DNA of 8,257 nucleotides from Deltaproteobacteria bacterium. GTDB taxonomy: Bacteria > Desulfobacterota > Syntrophia > Syntrophales > UBA5619. The stretch lies in assembly GCA_021372695.1 (NCBI GenBank), contig JAJFTY010000226.1, forward strand, positions 1 through 8,257, read 5' to 3'. A model generated the notes under the pieces. That model saw nothing but the letters and a program-made list of their open reading frames with translations, did not search any database and had not been told where the DNA came from. Position 1 is the first letter of the stretch. The number at the start of each line of letters is the position of its first letter. Positions 4,845-8,257 of the stretch are shown piece after piece. The translations under genes and the position numbers were made by a program.

Positions 4845-6683
4845 ATGTGGAAGCAGAAGATCGTCTCTCCTGAGAAGGTATTGGCGAAAATCGATCCCGG
4901 TATGACCATATTTCTGGGGACCGGCATGGCCGAACCCCGAACGCTGGTCAAGAGCCTGATGGAATCCAATCAGCCCAACTTGCGGGATCTGGAGCTGATC
5001 CAGCTGGTCAGTCTCGGCGACACCGTCGCCATCGACGAACGCTATGCCCAGAAATTCCGCCTGAAGACTTTTTTCTCCGGCTGGCTTGCCACCGAGGCGA
5101 TCAGTCAGGGGCGGGTTGACCTCATCCCCAGCCGTTTCTCGCGGGTTTCCTGGCTGTTCAAAACCGGCGCCATCAATATCAGCGTGGCCTTCATTCAGGT
5201 GACGCCCCCCGACGAAAATGGTTATGCCTATCTGGTCGGAGCATCCGTGGAAAGACAGGCCATGGAAATGGCCAGGATGGTTGTCGGAGAGATCAATTCC
5301 CAAATGCCCCGGACGATGGGCGACACGCTGGTGAGTATGAAGGATTTCCACTACTTGGTCGAGGCAGCCGAACCTCCGGTCTATGTGCAGCGCTGGCCGT
5401 TGCAGGAGGTTTACCTTAAGATCGCCGCGAATGTCGCTTCCGTCGTCCAGGACGGCAGCTGCATTTCCTATGGGATCGGGCCGCTCTATGAAGCGCTCGC
5501 CAAAACGCTGGCGACGAAAAAGGATCTGGGCGTGCATTCGCCTTTCTTTACGGACGCGCTGATGGATCTGGTCAAGAGCGGCGCCGTGACCAACCGCTGT
5601 AAGAATTTTTTTCGCGGCAAGACGTGTGCTTCCTATGTCATCGGCACCAGGGAGCTGATGGACTGGCTGGATTTGAATTCGCTGCTGGAATTCCAGCCTC
5701 AGGATATCGTCATGGATCCCAGGAACATCGGCGCCAACGATAACATCGTTGCGATCTTTCCGGCGCGGAAAGTGGACCTGACCGGCAACATCGCGCTGCA
5801 CATCGGCAAGGGAAATATCACCGCCGGACCCGGCAATGTCCAGGAACTCTTCATGGGAGCGGCGCTTTCCAAGAACGGCCGGACGATTTTTGCACTGCCC
5901 AGCCGCAACCGCAAAGGTCAACCCAACGTTCTTCTTTCACTGGACCAATATCCTTTCCAGTTTACCAATCGCGGATCCATGGACGTTGTGGTGACGGAAT
6001 ACGGCGTGGCCCATCTGATGGGCAAGACATTGCGCGAGCGGGCGCTGGCACTCATCGAAATCGCTCATCCCGACGACCGTGCGGATCTGATCAGGCAGGC
6101 CAAAGAGGCAAAAATGATCTATGCCGATCAAATCTATTTTGCCGAGTCCGGCCATTGGTATCCGGATAAAATAGCCCGCTCGCATCGATTCAAGGATAGT
6201 CTGACGGTTCGCTTCCGGGCGACCAAGCCGTCCGATGAGGAGGAGATGCGCCGGTTGTTTTACAGATTTTCGGATCAGTCCGTTTATTACCGTTACTTCA
6301 CCCCGATCAAGACCATGCCCCACAAAGAGATGCAGAAATACGTCAATGTGGATTATCGTTATACGATGTCCATCGTGGCCATCATCGACGAGTCCGGGGT
6401 TGAAAAAATCATCGGCGAGGCCCGGTATGTGCGCTCGCCGGGAGACGCCTTTGCCGACACCGCTTTTGTCGTGGATGAAAACTATCAGGGCATGGGCATT
6501 TCGACCTACCTTTTCAACCTGCTCATCTCTGCCGCCCGGGAGGAAGGCATCGCCGGATTCAATGCGGATGTTCTGGAAGACAACAAGGCCATGTTGAAAG
6601 TCTACGAAAAGGCGCCGTATCCGGTGCAGACGGTTTTATCCTACGGCGTCTATAAGGTGACCATTCCTTTCAACGTGGCATGA
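4845..6683 (+). CDS. Acetyl-CoA hydrolase/CoA-transferase fused to a GNAT acetyltransferase
   Basis: A 612-residue two-domain protein. Residues 1-440 form a class I CoA-transferase of the acetyl-CoA hydrolase / 4-hydroxybutyrate CoA-transferase type. They show GTGMAEPRTL (25-34), TPPDENGYAYL (120-130), SLLEFQPQDIVMDPR (279-293, with Glu282 the probable catalytic glutamate), AGPGNVQELFMGAA (327-340) and VVVTEYGVAHLMG (381-393). Residues 453-608 form a GNAT domain with the acetyl-CoA-binding turn YQGMGIS (547-553) and preceding FVVDEN strand. The first domain should move CoA between acids; the second should acetylate an amine, perhaps protein lysines. An in-frame ATG at 4833 would add four residues; neither start has a good ribosome-binding site, and the later ATG fits the family beginning (MWKQK). 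Sampled stretches are about 48-57% GC, against about 65-72% nearby. Substrates of both domains are unknown. Confidence 0.9.
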   Translation: MWKQKIVSPEKVLAKIDPGMTIFLGTGMAEPRTLVKSLMESNQPNLRDLELIQLVSLGDTVAIDERYAQKFRLKTFFSGWLATEAISQGRVDLIPSRFSRVSWLFKTGAINISVAFIQVTPPDENGYAYLVGASVERQAMEMARMVVGEINSQMPRTMGDTLVSMKDFHYLVEAAEPPVYVQRWPLQEVYLKIAANVASVVQDGSCISYGIGPLYEALAKTLATKKDLGVHSPFFTDALMDLVKSGAVTNRCKNFFRGKTCASYVIGTRELMDWLDLNSLLEFQPQDIVMDPRNIGANDNIVAIFPARKVDLTGNIALHIGKGNITAGPGNVQELFMGAALSKNGRTIFALPSRNRKGQPNVLLSLDQYPFQFTNRGSMDVVVTEYGVAHLMGKTLRERALALIEIAHPDDRADLIRQAKEAKMIYADQIYFAESGHWYPDKIARSHRFKDSLTVRFRATKPSDEEEMRRLFYRFSDQSVYYRYFTPIKTMPHKEMQKYVNVDYRYTMSIVAIIDESGVEKIIGEARYVRSPGDAFADTAFVVDENYQGMGISTYLFNLLISAAREEGIAGFNADVLEDNKAMLKVYEKAPYPVQTVLSYGVYKVTIPFNVA

Positions 6684-6763
6684 AACGTAGTGATGTTGGC
6701 GAGCATAAGCTTCAGCGGAGCGTCTGTGATGTCACCCGAGGGGAACCCGGAGCAGAGAAAAAA

Positions 6764-7342
6764 ATGATTTCGCGCATCGATCATGTATCCATCGCAGTCA
6801 GAGACCGGAAAAAGGCCGAGCATTTTTTCCGCGACATCCTCGGCGCCATTGCCGGAGCCGGGATGGCCGATCATCATACCAAATTCTTCTGGCAGATCTT
6901 TTCATTGGGCGACCTGTCGCGTCTGGAAATCATTTCGCCCACGGATAAGGGCAGCTTCCTGGACGGCTTCCTGAAAGAGAGAGAAGGGGGCGTCCACCAC
7001 ATTACCCTCCAGACGCCGGATATTCGGCAGGCCATGGCCCATCTCGAAGCGGAGAGGATCCCCTTTTTCGGGTACAACGAATATCCGGGTGGCGTCTGGA
7101 AGGAGATCTTCATCCATCCGCGCCACGCCTGCGGTGTCCTGATCCAGATCGCGGAATTCAAGGCCGCCGACTGGCTGTCCGAATCGGTGAATCTTCCTCC
7201 CGACGTGCCGTGGCAGGCCCAGAAGACGGAAAAGGGAGTGACCCTGACCATTTCACATCCGGGCGGCGGCAGGGTCGTCTTGGATCTGGGCTGCAAAGAG
7301 GTCGAGCGGCTGGTGGCGGCGTTGAAACAGGCCTCTGCGTGA
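6764..7342 (+). CDS. VOC-fold protein, methylmalonyl-CoA epimerase-like
   Basis: A 192-residue vicinal-oxygen-chelate protein. IDHVSIAVRD (5-14) and GVHHITLQTPDI (76-87) start the two half-domains. Likely metal ligands are His7, Glu55 (SRLEIISP) and His79. The fourth, normally Glu in the epimerase 'GVLxEL' motif, is Gln128 here (GVLIQIAE). The nearest recognisable family is methylmalonyl-CoA epimerase, but that is usually about 135-150 residues; a tail of some 60 residues (133-192) is extra. It may act on another acyl-CoA. The same frame runs up to an ATG at 6680 that overlaps the CoA-transferase stop (ATGA), adding 28 residues of non-family-like sequence. The ATG at 6764 is preferred because it begins at the fold, though its ribosome-binding site (GGAG, 11 bases away) is weak. 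It probably shares a transcript with the upstream gene. Confidence 0.78.
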   Translation: MISRIDHVSIAVRDRKKAEHFFRDILGAIAGAGMADHHTKFFWQIFSLGDLSRLEIISPTDKGSFLDGFLKEREGGVHHITLQTPDIRQAMAHLEAERIPFFGYNEYPGGVWKEIFIHPRHACGVLIQIAEFKAADWLSESVNLPPDVPWQAQKTEKGVTLTISHPGGGRVVLDLGCKEVERLVAALKQASA

Positions 7343-7470
7343 AAAGCGCGGATGAGATCGGCATGCGATATGGCCGTCGGAGGGCAGGATCCACGTTCCC
7401 GGACGCGCCTTCCCCGGACGTCGATGATGGCAAGTGACCCTCCCGCGGGTGACCAAGCGGTCAAATTCGC

Positions 7471-7500
7471 TTGCGGAGATGAAATTCCCTGTGCTACATT
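7471..7500 (+). promoter_or_regulatory. Candidate promoter for the aldehyde oxidoreductase gene
   Basis: TTGCGG (7471-7476), an 18-base spacer and TACATT (7495-7500) resemble a sigma-70 promoter. The inverted repeat TGACC/GGTCA lies seven bases upstream of the -35, where an activator could bind. It overlaps the terminator-like hairpin, so the two readings compete. Pattern match only. Confidence 0.25.
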
Positions 7501-7531
7501 CCCGCCGTCATTTCAGCGGAATGCTGTTTTT
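7497..7531 (+). terminator. Possible rho-independent terminator after the VOC gene
   Basis: CATTCCCGC (7497-7505) pairs with GCGGAATG (7516-7523) with one bulged C and a 10-base loop, followed three bases later by TTTTT (7527-7531). It is 154 bases after the VOC stop. The stem is short and the T-run is modest, so this is a weak candidate. Confidence 0.35.
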
Positions 7532-7653
7532 CCCAACGTACATCCTTTTTTACGATTGCTGCTTCCGGCAGAGAGGTCCGGTTCCGGATGGACAGTGTCC
7601 CGTATCCTCATCATTGCTGTGCCAGGCGTCCGCCAAAACTCGGGAGGTAATGT

Positions 7654-8257
7654 ATGGCCAATGGTTATGCCGGTCGTTTTCTGCGGGTCGACCTGACCGA
7701 AAGCCGCTGTTCCGCATTCACCGTGGCGGATGACCTGCTGCGAAAATTCGTCGGGGGGAGTGCCCTCGGGGCGAAGCTCTTCCTGGACGGATTCCCGCTC
7801 GAGGCCGACCCTCTTTCGCCGGAAAGCCCCTTCATGGTGATGACGGGGCCGATGGTGGGAAGCGGCTTCCCCGGGAGCTCGCGCTTCGCGGTCTGCGCCA
7901 GGTCACCGCTGACCGGGATATGGGGGGAGTCGGCCTGCGGCGGAAACTTCGGGCCGGAGCTGAAGAGGGCGGGTTATGACGGGATCGTGATCACCGGCCG
8001 CTCGGAGACGCCGGTGGTGCTTTCCATTGCCGATGGCGAGGCCAGGCTGGTCGACGCCTCCCGCCTCTGGGGCAGGGATGTCTATGAAACGACGGACATC
8101 CTCAAGGCAGCCGATTCGGGGATCAAGGTGCTGGCCATCGGTCCGGCCGGAGAGAATCTCGTCCGCTTTGCCGCGATCGGAAACGACAAGGGGCACTTTG
8201 TGGGACGGACGGGCCTCGGGGCCGTGATGGGAGCGAAGCGGCTGAAGGCGATCGCCG
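7654..8257 (+). CDS. Aldehyde:ferredoxin oxidoreductase, N-terminal part
   Basis: An ATG at 7654, six bases after GGGAGG, opens a frame that stays open to the window edge (201 codons). The translation is the N-terminal domain of the tungsten/molybdenum-pterin aldehyde:ferredoxin oxidoreductase family. Landmarks are GRFLRVDLT (7-15), FVGGSALGAKLF (32-43), GSGFPGSSRFAVCARSPLTG (69-88), GGNFGPELKRAGYDGIVITG (96-115) and GRTGLGAVMGAKRLKAI (184-200). These enzymes are cytoplasmic and interconvert aldehydes and carboxylic acids using ferredoxin. Full-length members are about 600 residues, so roughly two thirds is missing, including the cysteines of the [4Fe-4S] cluster and the rest of the pterin site. 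Which branch (AOR, FOR, GOR or a benzoyl-CoA-reductase-linked type) cannot be decided from this part. The 311-base upstream gap suggests a separate transcript from the VOC gene. Confidence 0.93.
   Translation, partial: MANGYAGRFLRVDLTESRCSAFTVADDLLRKFVGGSALGAKLFLDGFPLEADPLSPESPFMVMTGPMVGSGFPGSSRFAVCARSPLTGIWGESACGGNFGPELKRAGYDGIVITGRSETPVVLSIADGEARLVDASRLWGRDVYETTDILKAADSGIKVLAIGPAGENLVRFAAIGNDKGHFVGRTGLGAVMGAKRLKAIA

Larger units (their letters stand above)
7343..7653 (+). other. Intergenic region before the aldehyde oxidoreductase gene
   Basis: These 311 bases separate the VOC gene from the aldehyde oxidoreductase gene. Short open frames (for example 7352-7696 and 7434-7733) read into the oxidoreductase in the wrong frame and look non-coding. 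The stretch holds imperfect direct repeats (TTCCCGGACG at 7396-7405 and TTCCCCGGACG at 7410-7420), two GTGACC copies (7434-7439, 7449-7454), a small inverted repeat (TGACC-AAGC-GGTCA, 7450-7463), a promoter-like pair and a terminator-like hairpin. Together they suggest that the oxidoreductase has its own regulated promoter. Confidence 0.5.

Noticed and set aside
3704..4969. 421-codon minus-strand open frame opposite truA and DUF1847
   Set aside because: It is a shadow of high-GC coding sequence; the opposite strand encodes well-conserved families and this translation has no domain-like pattern.
4620..5921. 433-codon minus-strand open frame opposite DUF1847 and the CoA-transferase gene
   Set aside because: It spans two real genes and the gap between them, with no signature motif or ribosome-binding site.
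6680..6763. N-terminal extension of the VOC protein starting at the ATG overlapping the CoA-transferase stop
   Set aside because: The 28 extra residues do not resemble the VOC fold, which begins at the later ATG. It is kept only as an alternative start, because the ATGA overlap could be real coupling.
7514..7531. CAGC-GGAAT-GCTG hairpin followed by TTTTT as a separate terminator
   Set aside because: The stem is only four base pairs. The longer, bulged stem at 7497-7523 uses the same T-run and is the better reading.
1..8257. CRISPR array, tRNA, rRNA, transposase, toxin-antitoxin or phage genes
   Set aside because: Looked for on both strands; no regularly spaced repeats, cloverleaf-like segment or recognisable mobile-element protein was found.

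Overview
The window comes from a GC-rich bacterium. Its gene set suggests an anaerobic or microaerophilic diderm, with Desulfobacterota (the former Deltaproteobacteria, for example the Syntrophales) as the best guess. The clues are a tungsten/molybdenum aldehyde:ferredoxin oxidoreductase, a CoA-transferase fused to a GNAT acetyltransferase, a two-cluster ferredoxin-type heterodisulfide-reductase-like protein, and a four-domain NlpC/P60 peptidase of the type known from Desulfovibrio. This placement is inferred from gene content; there is no rRNA or other phylogenetic anchor.

Layout. Positions 1-1389 hold a minus-strand operon read right to left: a MauE/DoxX-type membrane protein, an exported rhodanese, and the start of a double [4Fe-4S] protein that runs off the left edge. 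Positions 1390-1825 are a divergent intergenic region with an 8-bp hairpin, a spaced direct repeat, promoter-like sequences and a decayed dispersed repeat. Positions 1826-4795 hold three plus-strand genes: a cell-wall NlpC/P60 endopeptidase, truA (start overlapping the peptidase stop), and a cysteine-rich DUF1847 protein. Positions 4845-7342 hold the CoA-transferase/GNAT fusion and a VOC-fold protein resembling methylmalonyl-CoA epimerase. A 311-base spacer with terminator-like and promoter-like signals follows, then the N-terminal third or so of an aldehyde:ferredoxin oxidoreductase, cut by the right edge.

How the genes may work together. The minus operon puts a periplasmic sulfurtransferase, a membrane protein with a Cys-Gly-Cys motif and a cytoplasmic iron-sulfur electron carrier side by side, which fits a sulfur or disulfide redox relay across the membrane. 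On the plus strand, the CoA-transferase/GNAT fusion, the epimerase-like protein and the aldehyde oxidoreductase all fit organic-acid and acyl-CoA metabolism. The fusion may couple CoA transfer to protein acetylation. Its gene has visibly lower GC than its neighbours, so it may have a separate history. The peptidase and truA look like housekeeping genes.

The least-described parts are the MauE-rhodanese-FeS unit and the CoA-transferase/GNAT plus VOC pair. Neither can be called a new system from sequence alone.
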